A DNA stretch of 64,000 nt from an uncultured Shimia sp. Its GTDB lineage: Bacteria > Pseudomonadota > Alphaproteobacteria > Rhodobacterales > Rhodobacteraceae. Location: assembly GCF_947493595.1 (NCBI RefSeq), contig NZ_CANLRL010000003.1, positions 62,001 to 126,000 on the forward strand, written 5' to 3'. Below the pieces are notes generated by a model. The model saw only the letters and a program-made list of their open reading frames with translations. It did not search any database and was not told the DNA's origin. The position numbers and the translations under genes are program-made. The first letter of the stretch is position 1, and each line of letters opens with the position of its first letter. Shown one piece after another: positions 45,894 through 54,633 of the stretch.

Positions 45894-46652
45894 TCAATGG
45901 GATCCGTGGTCGTGGCCGCAATCATGTGTGTCGTCATGATCGTGGTGATGGTGGTGGTCATGTTCGTGGCGATAGAGCGCCAGTGCGCCATGGGTGCCGG
46001 TGCCAAACAGCGCGCGATATTCCGGCGCTGAGGCGACAATCTCCGGCGTGCCGTGACAGCACACATGACCGTTGAGGCAGACCACACGGTCTGACGCACT
46101 CATCACAACATGCAATTCGTGGCTGACCATCAGCACAGCCGCACCGGTGTCCCTGCGCACTTGTTCGATTTGGGTGTAGAGGTCGGCAGAGCCGGGTTGG
46201 TCCAAGCCGGTGGTCGGCTCGTCCAGAATGAGCAGGTCTGGCTTGTCCATCAACGCCCGCGCCAACAGCACACGCTGAAACTGCCCACCGGACAGACCGG
46301 CCATAGGGCGATTCTGTAGCCCATCCGCGCCAACTTGCTGCAATGCTTCTTGGATATGGGACGCGCTGCGCCGTTTGGGCAAAGACAAAAAGCGCGCTGC
46401 CGTGAGCGGCATGGTGGCATCAATCGCCAGTTTCTGAGGCACATAGCCAATGCGCATACCGGCCGCTTTTAGGATTGTGCCGCTGTCCGGTGCCATCGCG
46501 CCAATGATACAGCGCAGCAGTGTGGATTTTCCGCTGCCATTGGGGCCAACAATGGTGACAATCTCACCCTTGTCGATAGTCAGCGCAACATTGGTCAAAG
46601 CCTGATGCGTGCCGTGCTTCACCGATAGGCCGTTGATGGTGACCAGCCTCAT
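45894..46652 (-). CDS. znuC: Zinc ABC transporter ATPase ZnuC with His-rich tail
   Basis: The ~252-residue ATPase has Walker A GPNGSGKST, signature LSGGQFQRVLLARAL, Walker B LLILDEPTTGLD and switch His in VSHELHVV. The C-terminal ~25 residues are mostly His/Asp (HEHDHHHHHDHDD then CGHDHGSH), a probable zinc-binding tail. The ATG overlaps the zur stop (ATGA), so zur-znuC-znuB is one operon. Confidence 0.95.
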   Translation of the reverse strand: MRLVTINGLSVKHGTHQALTNVALTIDKGEIVTIVGPNGSGKSTLLRCIIGAMAPDSGTILKAAGMRIGYVPQKLAIDATMPLTAARFLSLPKRRSASHIQEALQQVGADGLQNRPMAGLSGGQFQRVLLARALMDKPDLLILDEPTTGLDQPGSADLYTQIEQVRRDTGAAVLMVSHELHVVMSASDRVVCLNGHVCCHGTPEIVASAPEYRALFGTGTHGALALYRHEHDHHHHHDHDDTHDCGHDHGSH

Positions 46653-47131
46653 GCGGTGTTCTCCGTGTTCTGGCATGTTGGGCACATGCCCTCTGCCTCG
46701 ACGATTGTGGTCTCGATCTTAAACCCAATTTTGTCCGCCACTTCGCCCAGCGTGGATTGCAAAGGCGCGGCGGTTTCCGCCACGGTTTCACATCCCCGGC
46801 AAATCAAGAAAACAGGCGTGTGAGAATCTCCAGGGTGGGCGCAGGCAATATAGGCGTTGAGCTTTTGGATCTTGTGGGCAAAGCCGTTAGCAACAAGAAA
46901 ATCCAGCGCGCGGTAGACAACAGGGGGTTGCGAGGCAAACCCCTCGTCGGACAATAGCCCCAAAATGTCGTAGGCCCCCATGGCCCGGTGCTCTTGCAGC
47001 AGAATTTCCAGCACCCGTCGCCGCCCCTTAGTGAGACGCAAGCCTTGCGCGGCGCAGGCGTCTTCGGCGGCTTTCATACCACCGCCCATGCAGGCTGAAT
47101 GATCGTGCTGTCCAAAGCCCACGGTTTGCAT
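46649..47131 (-). CDS. zur: Fur-family zinc uptake regulator Zur
   Basis: The 160-residue protein has an N-terminal winged helix (GLRLTKGRRRVLEILLQ, PPVVYRALDFLVANGFAHKI) and a dimerisation domain with metal ligands: HTPVFLICRGCETV (CxxC) and a closing GMCPTCQ (CxxC). That four-Cys structural zinc site is the Fur/Zur pattern. The ATG at 47131 has GGAGAG upstream. It probably represses itself, znuCB and the divergent znuA through the palindrome at 47162-47179. Confidence 0.92.
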   Translation of the reverse strand: MQTVGFGQHDHSACMGGGMKAAEDACAAQGLRLTKGRRRVLEILLQEHRAMGAYDILGLLSDEGFASQPPVVYRALDFLVANGFAHKIQKLNAYIACAHPGDSHTPVFLICRGCETVAETAAPLQSTLGEVADKIGFKIETTIVEAEGMCPTCQNTENTA

Positions 47132-47161
47132 GATGTCTCTCCACTCCCAAAAGGACGCCTT

Positions 47162-47179
47162 GATATAGTATAACATTTC
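47162..47179. promoter_or_regulatory. Putative Zur box between zur and znuA
   Basis: GATATAGTATAACATTTC is an imperfect 18-bp palindrome (12 of 18 positions symmetric) close to the alphaproteobacterial Zur consensus built on TGTTATANTATAACA. It lies 31 bases before zur and 42 before znuA, placed to repress both promoters when zinc is ample. Confidence 0.75.
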
Positions 47180-47220
47180 GCATAGAGCCAGCGCAAATCT
47201 TCAAATCAGAGGACACCCTC

Positions 47221-48315
47221 ATGCGAATCACCTGCGCGGCCATTGCGGCCTCTCTTGTAGCACTTTCTGCACAGGCCGAAGTGCCAAAGGTCGTGACAGA
47301 TATCGCGCCGATTCAAGCGCTTGTGGCGAAAGTCATGGATGGTGTTGGCAGCTCAAAACAGCTTCTGCCGGCCAATGTGTCCCCGCATGATTACGCCATG
47401 CGCCCGTCCGAGGCCCGTGCATTGCAAAATGCTGATCTGGTGGTCTGGGTGGGGGCTGAGTTGACCCCGATGCTGGAGGACTCAATTAAGTCTCTGGCGG
47501 GAGCGGCAGCCACGCTGGAGCTCTTGCACCTGAACGGCACCCGAGAGCTCGAATTCCGCGAGAGCGAGACCTTTCTGGAAATGTCATTGGGTGGCAAAGA
47601 TCATCACGATCACGGTGATGACCATCACGATGCACACGCGGACCATGATGACCACGAAGCGCATGACAACCATGCCGATAAGGATGATGATCACGCGGAT
47701 CATGATGCGCATGGCGACGAAGATCATGCGGACCACAAAGACAGCCACGACGACCATCATGGCGATGAGGGAGAGCACGGCTCCCATGACGGCCACAGCC
47801 ATGAAGGTGTAGACCCCCACGCATGGCTCGACCCTGAAAACGCACGCTTCTGGGCAAATGCCATTGCGTTGAAACTGTCGGAAATCGACCCGGACAACGC
47901 GGCGGCCTACCGCGCCAATGCGGCGGATTTGGATGCGGAACTGGCTGCGCTAACTTTGTCAATTTCCGAGCAATTGACGCCACTTCAGGGGCGCGGATTT
48001 GTGGTGTTCCACGACGCTTACCAGTATTTTGAAACCCGCTTTGACTTGGCCGCTTCCGGGGCTTTCCTCAACGGGGATGGGGCGTCCCCAAGTGCTGCGC
48101 GTTTGAAAGGCGTTCAGGAGGTTTTGACCGCCAATAACATCACCTGTGTCTTCACCGAACCGCAGTTTAACGACGATATTGTGACCGCAATCAGCGATGG
48201 GTTGGATCTGCACTTCGAAGAGCTGGACCCAACCGGTGCCAAACAGGATACGCCAAATTACGTGAGTCTGATTCAGACGTTGGCAAACCAGTTTGAGGCC
48301 TGCCTGTCCCACTAA
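47221..48315 (+). CDS. znuA: Periplasmic zinc-binding protein ZnuA with long His-rich loop
   Basis: The 364-residue protein has a signal peptide ending ALSAQA and a cluster A-I metal-binding fold: SPHDYAMRPSEARAL (first His), GVDPHAWLDPENARFWA (second His), FVVFHDAYQYFETRF (third His) and a final Asp/Glu region. Between ~125 and 200 lies a loop of roughly 75 residues made mostly of His, Asp and Glu, longer than in E. coli ZnuA, likely for zinc capture. It is divergent from zur-znuCB and shares the Zur box. Confidence 0.95.
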   Translation: MRITCAAIAASLVALSAQAEVPKVVTDIAPIQALVAKVMDGVGSSKQLLPANVSPHDYAMRPSEARALQNADLVVWVGAELTPMLEDSIKSLAGAAATLELLHLNGTRELEFRESETFLEMSLGGKDHHDHGDDHHDAHADHDDHEAHDNHADKDDDHADHDAHGDEDHADHKDSHDDHHGDEGEHGSHDGHSHEGVDPHAWLDPENARFWANAIALKLSEIDPDNAAAYRANAADLDAELAALTLSISEQLTPLQGRGFVVFHDAYQYFETRFDLAASGAFLNGDGASPSAARLKGVQEVLTANNITCVFTEPQFNDDIVTAISDGLDLHFEELDPTGAKQDTPNYVSLIQTLANQFEACLSH

Positions 48316-48319
48316 AGCA

Positions 48320-49981
48320 TCAGGTCCAATGTAACTCTGCGGGGCGGATCTCAAAGGAGATGTGATGCGCCCCGCCTTCCAATCCGTCCACGGTGTGGTT
48401 TGCCAAGGCGCGCCAATAGGGCTGAACGGTGACCGCGTCGTCTTGCAGAATTTTCTCGCCCTGCGCGACCAAAGCACGGCGTTTCTCTATATCCAGCGTG
48501 CCAAGAGCCTCATCCAAAATCGCATCAAATTCCGGATTGGCATAGCCAAACTCGTTCCACGCTTCGCCACTACGATAGGCCAAGGCCCAGATTTGCACCC
48601 CAAGTGGGCGGTGGTTCCAATCGGTTGCGCTGAATGGAAATGTGTTCCAGTTCTCCCAGTAAATATTGCCCGGAACAATCCGCGTTTTGGCTTTGAAGCC
48701 AGCATCACGCAGTTGCGCCACCACCGCGTCCGTGGTGTTTTTCCGCCAGGCATCGTCGATGGTGTGAATCTCCATCTCAAAATCTTCCGCACCAACCTCT
48801 TTTAGCAACGCTCTTGCGCCAGCCGGATCATGCCCCGGGAGACCGATGTCAGAGTACTCCGGATGCGCTGGACCGATGTGGTGGTTTTGTGCGACTTCCC
48901 CACGGCCATTGTTGCCGAGTTCCAAAAGGATCGCGTTGTCGACCGCTTTCATGACCGCCTGACGCACCCGTAGGTCCGCATAGGGCTTGATGCCACCCAC
49001 TTCGGCCAACTGGTTGGGGCGCACAACTACGGTGGCCATTGAGATCACGTTATGTTTGGTCCAGCCATCAAAGCTGGCGATCAGGTCTGCGTACTCGCCA
49101 TCCACCGAATACGTCATGTCAATCATCCCGTCTCGTGCGGCGCGTGCCCAGGCCGCCGGGTCGGTGCCAAAATCGAGGAATTCGATCCGGTCTAGCCAGG
49201 CGCCATTGCCTTCATTCCACCAGCTATGGTTGGCATTGCGTACAAGCACGCCTTTTTCTCCGGGGATCAAACTCTCGGGCAAGTAAGGTCCTGTGCCCAC
49301 AGGGTTTTCCAACATCTTCGCCGCATCAAATCCGTCCGGCACAATGGCGGCGGGGTAATCCGCCATGCCGGGGATCAGGGATATATCAGGTTTGGGCAGG
49401 TTGAGACGAACCGTATGAGAATCCAGCACTTCAATCGCGCCTGCCATCGCTTGATTGGTGTCTGGATCAATCAGCGTGGCAAAACGTCCGGCCATGGAAT
49501 TGCCAGTCATGTCCCGGTCACACCAGCCGCGAATATTGCGGGCCACGTCCTCTGCGGTGAAGGCGGTGCCATTGTTCCAAGTGACATCCTTGCGCACAAA
49601 AAGGGTGTAGGTTTTGGCGTCCTCGGAAATCTCCCAGCTTTCAAGCAAAGCAGGTTTAAACGTGCCGTCGGTTTCATAGGTGACAAGGGTTTCCAGCCAA
49701 CCTCGGGTGAAGTTGGCGATCTGCGGCCAGTCAAACAAACGGGGATCTTTGAGCGCGCGCACCTCTTGCTGAATGCGCACCGTGCCGCCGTGTTTTGGTG
49801 TTGTTTGGGCGGCGGCTGGATTGGACAGTCCCAACATTCCATATGCCGCGGCGGAGCTTGCCCCAAACGCGCTGGCCAAAGCCAGGAACTCCCTCCGGTC
49901 CACGGTGCCTTGTCGCACCCCATTTGCGTGATGGTGCAGGCTGGAGGGCAATGGGCGTCCGGTGTGTTTGGTAAAGGTCAT
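48320..49981 (-). CDS. Dipeptide/oligopeptide-type ABC substrate-binding protein
   Basis: The 553-residue protein of the DppA/OppA class has a twin-arginine-like signal (VDRREFLALASAFGASSAA). ATG 49981 has GAGGAC upstream. Family segments include FTRGWLETLVTYETDGTFKPALLESWEISEDAKTYTLFVRKDVTWNNGTAFTAEDV (split over ~60 residues) and GTGPYLPESLIPGEKGVLVRN. No permease or ATPase genes adjoin it, so it is an orphan here and must use a transporter encoded elsewhere. The ligand is unknown. It converges on znuA with only 4 bases between stops. Confidence 0.9.
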   Translation of the reverse strand: MTFTKHTGRPLPSSLHHHANGVRQGTVDRREFLALASAFGASSAAAYGMLGLSNPAAAQTTPKHGGTVRIQQEVRALKDPRLFDWPQIANFTRGWLETLVTYETDGTFKPALLESWEISEDAKTYTLFVRKDVTWNNGTAFTAEDVARNIRGWCDRDMTGNSMAGRFATLIDPDTNQAMAGAIEVLDSHTVRLNLPKPDISLIPGMADYPAAIVPDGFDAAKMLENPVGTGPYLPESLIPGEKGVLVRNANHSWWNEGNGAWLDRIEFLDFGTDPAAWARAARDGMIDMTYSVDGEYADLIASFDGWTKHNVISMATVVVRPNQLAEVGGIKPYADLRVRQAVMKAVDNAILLELGNNGRGEVAQNHHIGPAHPEYSDIGLPGHDPAGARALLKEVGAEDFEMEIHTIDDAWRKNTTDAVVAQLRDAGFKAKTRIVPGNIYWENWNTFPFSATDWNHRPLGVQIWALAYRSGEAWNEFGYANPEFDAILDEALGTLDIEKRRALVAQGEKILQDDAVTVQPYWRALANHTVDGLEGGAHHISFEIRPAELHWT

Positions 49982-50060
49982 GGCGTCCTCTTTGGCGGTC
50001 TGAGATCGCAGGGGGCTCAGGTCATTCTTCACTGGCTTCAGCGCGGGGGCAAGACATAAG

Positions 50061-50117
50061 CCTGTGATCTGACAGGTGTTTCCGGCAAGACTCATCCTAA
50101 GATGTTTTTCCTAAGAT
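50061..50117. promoter_or_regulatory. Palindrome and direct repeat between divergent genes
   Basis: CCTGT-gatctg-ACAGG (50061-50076) is an inverted repeat, and CCTAAGAT occurs twice as a direct repeat (50096-50103 and 50110-50117, 14 bases apart). Both lie between the divergent binding-protein and GT92-like genes and could be regulator sites. Confidence 0.4.
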
Positions 50118-50179
50118 CGGTTTAGCCCCGCCTGCGCGCTGTGGTATGCACAGTTCAAACAAAGTTTGAGGCCAGTTCG

Positions 50180-51232
50180 TTGCGCATACTCAGCGTCACA
50201 TCGGTGCGAAATGAAGCACCCTATCTATTGGAGTGGCTTGCCCACCACCGCGCTGCCGGGGTGACGGATTTCCTGATCTATTCCAACGATTGTGACGATG
50301 GCAGCGATCAAATGTTGTCTTTGCTCGCGGAGGCCGGCGAGGTGGTGCATGTCCCGCATGTGCCGGAGCCGGACAAAAGCATTCAGTGGCAAGCGCTGCG
50401 GCAGGCGTGGAAACATCCGCTGCGCAAAGCGGCTGACTGGATCATGGTTACGGATGTCGACGAGTTTGTGAACATCCACGTGCCGGGGCATCAGATGTTG
50501 GATTTGATTGCCAAAGTTTCCTCCGAGACGGACGCAATTGTGCTGCCCTGGCGGCTCTTTGGCAATAATGACCACGTCGCCATTGAGGATGCGCCGGTAA
50601 CCGAGCAGTTCACCCGCTGTATTCCGGCGGATGCACAGTATCCTGTGGCGGCCAGCCTGTTCAAAACCCTGTTCCGCGCCAAGGGGCCATTTAATCAACT
50701 GGGTGTGCATCGCCCCAAACAGAAAGGTCCGGACAAGGCAGGGCTGCCAAACTTCGTTGATGGCTCTGGCCAACCGGTGCATCCATTCTTGGCCCAGAAC
50801 CCACAGCGTCTGTCGCTCTACGATTTTGGGGTGGCGCGCGATCTGGTGGAATTGAACCACTACGCCGTACGTTCGGCGGGCGCATTTGTGGTGAAGCGGG
50901 AGAGAGGCTTGCCCAACCGGGCCACCAAAAAGGTGGATCTGGCCTATTGGGTGGAGCGTAATTTCAACACCGAAAACAACACAAGCATCGCCAAAATGCG
51001 TCCCGCAACCGATCGGGAGACGCAGCGGTTGCTGGCAATTAAGGGTGTGGCCGAGGCCCATAAACAGGCGGTGTGTTGGCACCAGAAGCGGTTTGACCTG
51101 CTGATCGAGCAGCCTGAGGTGCAGGAGTTGATGTCGCAAATCTTATGTGCCGGTAGCAGCCAGGTGCCCTCTCGCGATTTGCAGCGTCAGCTGGTTAAGT
51201 GGTATCAACAGGCCAACTATAAGAATTCCTGA
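50180..51232 (+). CDS. GT92-like glycosyltransferase
   Basis: The ~350-residue protein matches the GT2/GT92-type family common in Rhodobacterales: ILSVTSVRNEAPYLLEWLAHH, FLIYSNDCDDGSDQML, metal site DVDEF in WIMVTDVDEFVNIHVP, LPWRLFGNNDH, LFRAKGPFNQLGVHRPK and LNHYAVRSAGAFVVKRERG. Its TTG start has GAGG 8 bases upstream; GTG 50141 is an alternative. It is the shorter paralogue of the C-terminal half of the next gene and probably acts on a surface glycan. Confidence 0.82.
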   Translation: MRILSVTSVRNEAPYLLEWLAHHRAAGVTDFLIYSNDCDDGSDQMLSLLAEAGEVVHVPHVPEPDKSIQWQALRQAWKHPLRKAADWIMVTDVDEFVNIHVPGHQMLDLIAKVSSETDAIVLPWRLFGNNDHVAIEDAPVTEQFTRCIPADAQYPVAASLFKTLFRAKGPFNQLGVHRPKQKGPDKAGLPNFVDGSGQPVHPFLAQNPQRLSLYDFGVARDLVELNHYAVRSAGAFVVKRERGLPNRATKKVDLAYWVERNFNTENNTSIAKMRPATDRETQRLLAIKGVAEAHKQAVCWHQKRFDLLIEQPEVQELMSQILCAGSSQVPSRDLQRQLVKWYQQANYKNS

Positions 51233-51273
51233 CACAAACGTGCGGGCAGGCAGTGTAAAACAAGGGCCAGAGT

Positions 51274-53538
51274 ATGGGCAAAGCGGCGTTTCACCATCGG
51301 GAACTGACACCAACAGACGTGCCAGCTGGCATGGTGCTGAGCTGTGTGGCGTTAGAAGCGTCTGATACCTTTGAGAGCCTCGCTTTTTTTAAGACCGGGC
51401 TTGGCAAAGACGACGTGAAAGCAGGCCGTGGCACCAAAATCCTTGAGCGCCGGAGCGTGGGCAATGGCCTCATATTGCAGCTGTCTCATTCAGAGGATGC
51501 GCCAGTCATTCTGGTTGATGGTGCGGAGCAATCCATTCCTGTGCAACCGCAAGAATTGGACGTGTTTGCGACGCTCAACGTGATGTTGGCGGTCCGCAAT
51601 GGCGAGACAGTGCGATCCACTCTGGACTGGTTGGCCTATCACGCGCAGACCCATAATTTGCAAGGCGCGGTGATCCTGGATCGGGCCAAGCCGGGGACAA
51701 ACGCGACCTATTTGGCGGAGCTCGAAGCTGGGGTCGCGTCGATCAAGGGGCTGAAACAGGTCATGGTGCTGCGTGTTGATGCGCCTTTGGGGGCGCCGGA
51801 TTTGCCGGCAGAATCCCACCCTTACAACGCGCCTGACGCGCCGGGCAAAGACCGCATGGACATTCCGGAGCCGTCACCGTGGGACTCTCCGTTTGCCGAA
51901 CTGCAACTGATCGAGATGATCCGCTACCGCTGGCTTAATACCGCGCGCGCTGTGGCGTTGCTCGATATCTCCGATCTGGTCACACAGACCAAAGGCAAAG
52001 CCACCAAAGGCCGGACAATTTTTGACATGGCGGTGAAGTCCTCAGCTGGCGTGGTGACGCTGGTGGGCCAGCATTGCTACCCGTGGCGGGTGCGCAATGA
52101 CGATGCGGTCAGCCACGGCGACCATATCTGTGTGCAGTTTGATGCGACGAAAATGCGCCGTCGCTGGGTTGTGGCGCCGCAAAGAACCGGCCCAGACGTG
52201 GTTTGGCGCTTGATCCGAGTGGTGGCGGCCCGTCCTGAGCCGGATGAATGGGTGAAATTTTACCGCTGTATGGGCTTGCGCCATCCCACCGACTCCGCTG
52301 GTCAAATTGTGCCGAAAACCTCGCTCATTGAGGAGACCGATTTGATCAAGCTCTCCAAGAAGAAGTTTGATCACAAGCCAATCCGCATGCCGGAAATTGC
52401 GGCCCCAAAGGTGAACCCGGCTGACAACGATGTTGCGATCATCACCTGCATGAAAAACGAAGGTCCGTTTATTCTCGAATGGCTGGCGTACCACCGCGCC
52501 ATTGGCGTTAAAGATGTGCTGGTCTACACCAATGATTGCATCGACGGTACGGATACCTTCTTGGATTTGTTGCAAGAAAAGGGCTTCGTGCAGCATCGTG
52601 ACAATCCGTTCAAAGGCACCAATCTGAAGCCGCAACACGCCGCGTTGCAGGCCGGTGAGAAAGAAGAAATCATTCAGAACGCCGATTGGGTGATTTCCAT
52701 GGATGTGGATGAGTTCATCAACGTGAAAGTAGGTGACGGCACGCTGCCCGCGTTGTTTGAGGCCGTTGGCGACGCCAATTTGATTTCCTGCACGTGGCGG
52801 CTGTTTGGCAATTCGGACGTGCATGAATATGCGGACGCGCCTTTGATGGCGCAATTCACCCGCTGTGCCCGCGAAATGACGCGAAAGCCACACCAGGCCT
52901 GGGGCTTCAAAACGCTCTATCGCAACATTGGCCTGTTCAAGAAGCTGGGCGTACACCGGCCCAAAGGGCTCAATCCGCAGCTTTGGTCTCATATCAATTG
53001 GGTCAATGGATCGGGGCAAAACTTGCCAAAAGACATGTTCCGCAACGCCTGGCGCTCGACGACCGATACCATCGGCTACGATCTCGTGCAGCTCAACCAC
53101 TATGCGGTGCGCTCCGCCGAGAGCTTTTTGGTGAAGCGGGAACGCGGCCGTGTGAACCACGTCGATCGCGATCAAGGCATGGCCTATTGGTTCCGAATGA
53201 ACAACAACACCGAAGAAGAGACGTCGATCCAGCGCATGATCCCCGCCATGCAGGCCGAGATGGAAAAGTTACTCTCGGACCCGGAAATTGCCGAGGCACA
53301 TGCCTTTTCTGTGGATCGACACCGCGCCAAAATCGACGCGCTGAAAGAAACCCCCAACTACAGTCAGTTCTACGAGGATTTGACCAGTGCGCGGCAGGAA
53401 CGGCTGGCGCGCCTGCATCCGCATTTTGGGGCCAACGTCTTTCTGGCAGGGCCTGAAGTGATCCCTGATTGGGTGGTTGAGCGCGACTTGCCGGAAGATT
53501 TCTTCTTCACGGTCGAGAAGCAAGACACGGCGCACTAA
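51274..53538 (+). CDS. Internally duplicated GT92-like glycosyltransferase
   Basis: The 754-residue protein has two related halves. The C-terminal half (from ~387) has intact motifs: VAIITCMKNEGPFILEWLAY, YTNDCIDGTDTF, metal-binding DVDEF in ISMDVDEFINVKVG, TWRLFGNSDVH and LNHYAVRSAESFLVKRERG. The N-terminal half repeats the outline in degenerate form: LNVMLAVRNGETVRSTLDWL (101-120) and LLDISDLV where the DVDEF should be, with HCYPWRVRNDD matching WRLFGNSD. So the first domain is probably non-catalytic. It follows a paralogue by 41 bases. Confidence 0.85.
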   Translation: MGKAAFHHRELTPTDVPAGMVLSCVALEASDTFESLAFFKTGLGKDDVKAGRGTKILERRSVGNGLILQLSHSEDAPVILVDGAEQSIPVQPQELDVFATLNVMLAVRNGETVRSTLDWLAYHAQTHNLQGAVILDRAKPGTNATYLAELEAGVASIKGLKQVMVLRVDAPLGAPDLPAESHPYNAPDAPGKDRMDIPEPSPWDSPFAELQLIEMIRYRWLNTARAVALLDISDLVTQTKGKATKGRTIFDMAVKSSAGVVTLVGQHCYPWRVRNDDAVSHGDHICVQFDATKMRRRWVVAPQRTGPDVVWRLIRVVAARPEPDEWVKFYRCMGLRHPTDSAGQIVPKTSLIEETDLIKLSKKKFDHKPIRMPEIAAPKVNPADNDVAIITCMKNEGPFILEWLAYHRAIGVKDVLVYTNDCIDGTDTFLDLLQEKGFVQHRDNPFKGTNLKPQHAALQAGEKEEIIQNADWVISMDVDEFINVKVGDGTLPALFEAVGDANLISCTWRLFGNSDVHEYADAPLMAQFTRCAREMTRKPHQAWGFKTLYRNIGLFKKLGVHRPKGLNPQLWSHINWVNGSGQNLPKDMFRNAWRSTTDTIGYDLVQLNHYAVRSAESFLVKRERGRVNHVDRDQGMAYWFRMNNNTEEETSIQRMIPAMQAEMEKLLSDPEIAEAHAFSVDRHRAKIDALKETPNYSQFYEDLTSARQERLARLHPHFGANVFLAGPEVIPDWVVERDLPEDFFFTVEKQDTAH

Positions 53539-53623
53539 CGACAAATTGTCGTCGAATTTCCGAAGACAGCCCAATGGTTTCTGCGTAAACTGTTTCCAAA
53601 GTAAGAACAAAGGTTGAGGTATT

Positions 53624-54631
53624 ATGGCCAAACTTCCCGAAATCGCGTCTCTATGGATTGGCGGGCAGCTTTCCTGGTTGGAGCAGCTCTGTCTGAAATC
53701 CTTTGCGGATGCGGGCCATCACACCACACTCTATAGTTACGAAGAGATCCCAAATGTGCCTGAAGGGGTGCATGCGGCGGATGCGGCGGAGATTTTCCCT
53801 GGCGAGCCGATGCATCGCCATGCGCGTACCGGCAGCCCTGCGATTCATGCCGATCTGTGGCGTCTGAATATGCTCAAAAAGACCGACAAAATTTGGGTCG
53901 ATGCAGACGTCTATTGTTACCGCCCATTCAATTACACCCGCAAATCGGTGTTTGGCTGGGAAAAAGACGGTCTGGTCTGCAACGCTGTGTTGGGCCTGCC
54001 CAAAACATCCAAGGCGCTCGATGCGATGTTGACGTTTTTTGAGGACGAATATGCCATTGGCCCATGGTTGAAGCCCTGGCAGCAGAAAGAGCTGCAGGCG
54101 GAGAAAGACGCCGGTCGCCCGGTACATATGACTGAACAGAACTGGGGCTTCACCGGCCCGGCGGCGGTGACCTACTTCCTGCAGCAGTCCGGTGAAATCA
54201 AATATGCGGAGCCTGAGGCGGCGTTTTATCCGGTGTCGTTCAAGGACCGGAACAAGATGATCCGGAGCCGGTTTGACATCGAGAAAGATTGGCTGACGGA
54301 GGACACCAAAGGGGTGCATTTCTGGGCGCGGCGCATGAAACCTCGTCTGGAAGAGAAAGAGAACAACCGCCCACGGCGTGGTTCGTTTATGCATAAGGTG
54401 ATGCAGAAACATGGTATTGATCCGGATGCCGCTCTTATTGCCCCCAAGAAGAAATCCGCCAAAGCAGAGATCACTGACCCGGAATTTCAGGCCAAGGTGG
54501 CTATTGAATCACTGAAAGGCGAGGCCTCGGTTGAAAAGCTGTCGCGCGATTTTCTGGTGGAAACTGGGCAAATCAAACAATGGCGCACTCAGTTGATCGA
54601 GGGCGCGCCCAGCCTTTTTCGGGAGGGCTGA
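53624..54631 (+). CDS. GT32-like glycosyltransferase with C-terminal transposase-OrfA-like HTH
   Basis: The 335-residue protein has an N-terminal GT-A domain: IASLWIGGQLSWLEQLCLKS, AIHADLWRLNMLKKTDKIWV and DAD in WVDADVYCYRPF, then MTEQNWGFTGPAAVTYFL. This resembles GT32/OCH1-type sugar transferases. After a basic linker (PKKKSAKAE), residues ~284-335 read DPEFQAKVAIESLKGEASVEKLSRDF and then VETGQIKQWRTQLIEGAPSLF. That pattern is very like the helix-turn-helix of IS3-family OrfA transposases. Both parts are in one uninterrupted frame. The next gene overlaps none of it; its GTG starts 3 bases after the stop. Confidence 0.8.
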   Translation: MAKLPEIASLWIGGQLSWLEQLCLKSFADAGHHTTLYSYEEIPNVPEGVHAADAAEIFPGEPMHRHARTGSPAIHADLWRLNMLKKTDKIWVDADVYCYRPFNYTRKSVFGWEKDGLVCNAVLGLPKTSKALDAMLTFFEDEYAIGPWLKPWQQKELQAEKDAGRPVHMTEQNWGFTGPAAVTYFLQQSGEIKYAEPEAAFYPVSFKDRNKMIRSRFDIEKDWLTEDTKGVHFWARRMKPRLEEKENNRPRRGSFMHKVMQKHGIDPDAALIAPKKKSAKAEITDPEFQAKVAIESLKGEASVEKLSRDFLVETGQIKQWRTQLIEGAPSLFREG

Positions 54632-54633
54632 GC

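Noticed and set aside
45894..46099. N-terminal 69-residue extension of znuB
   Set aside because: It reads through the His-rich tail of znuC in another frame; the ATG at 45892 gives the normal ZnuB start.
47600..47820. Repetitive catgatgac-like sequence as a CRISPR or tandem repeat
   Set aside because: The repeats are codon-level, in frame with znuA, irregular in spacing and without unique spacers.
47486..47983. His/Arg-rich open frames on both strands over znuA
   Set aside because: They result from the repetitive His/Asp codons of the znuA loop read in other frames.
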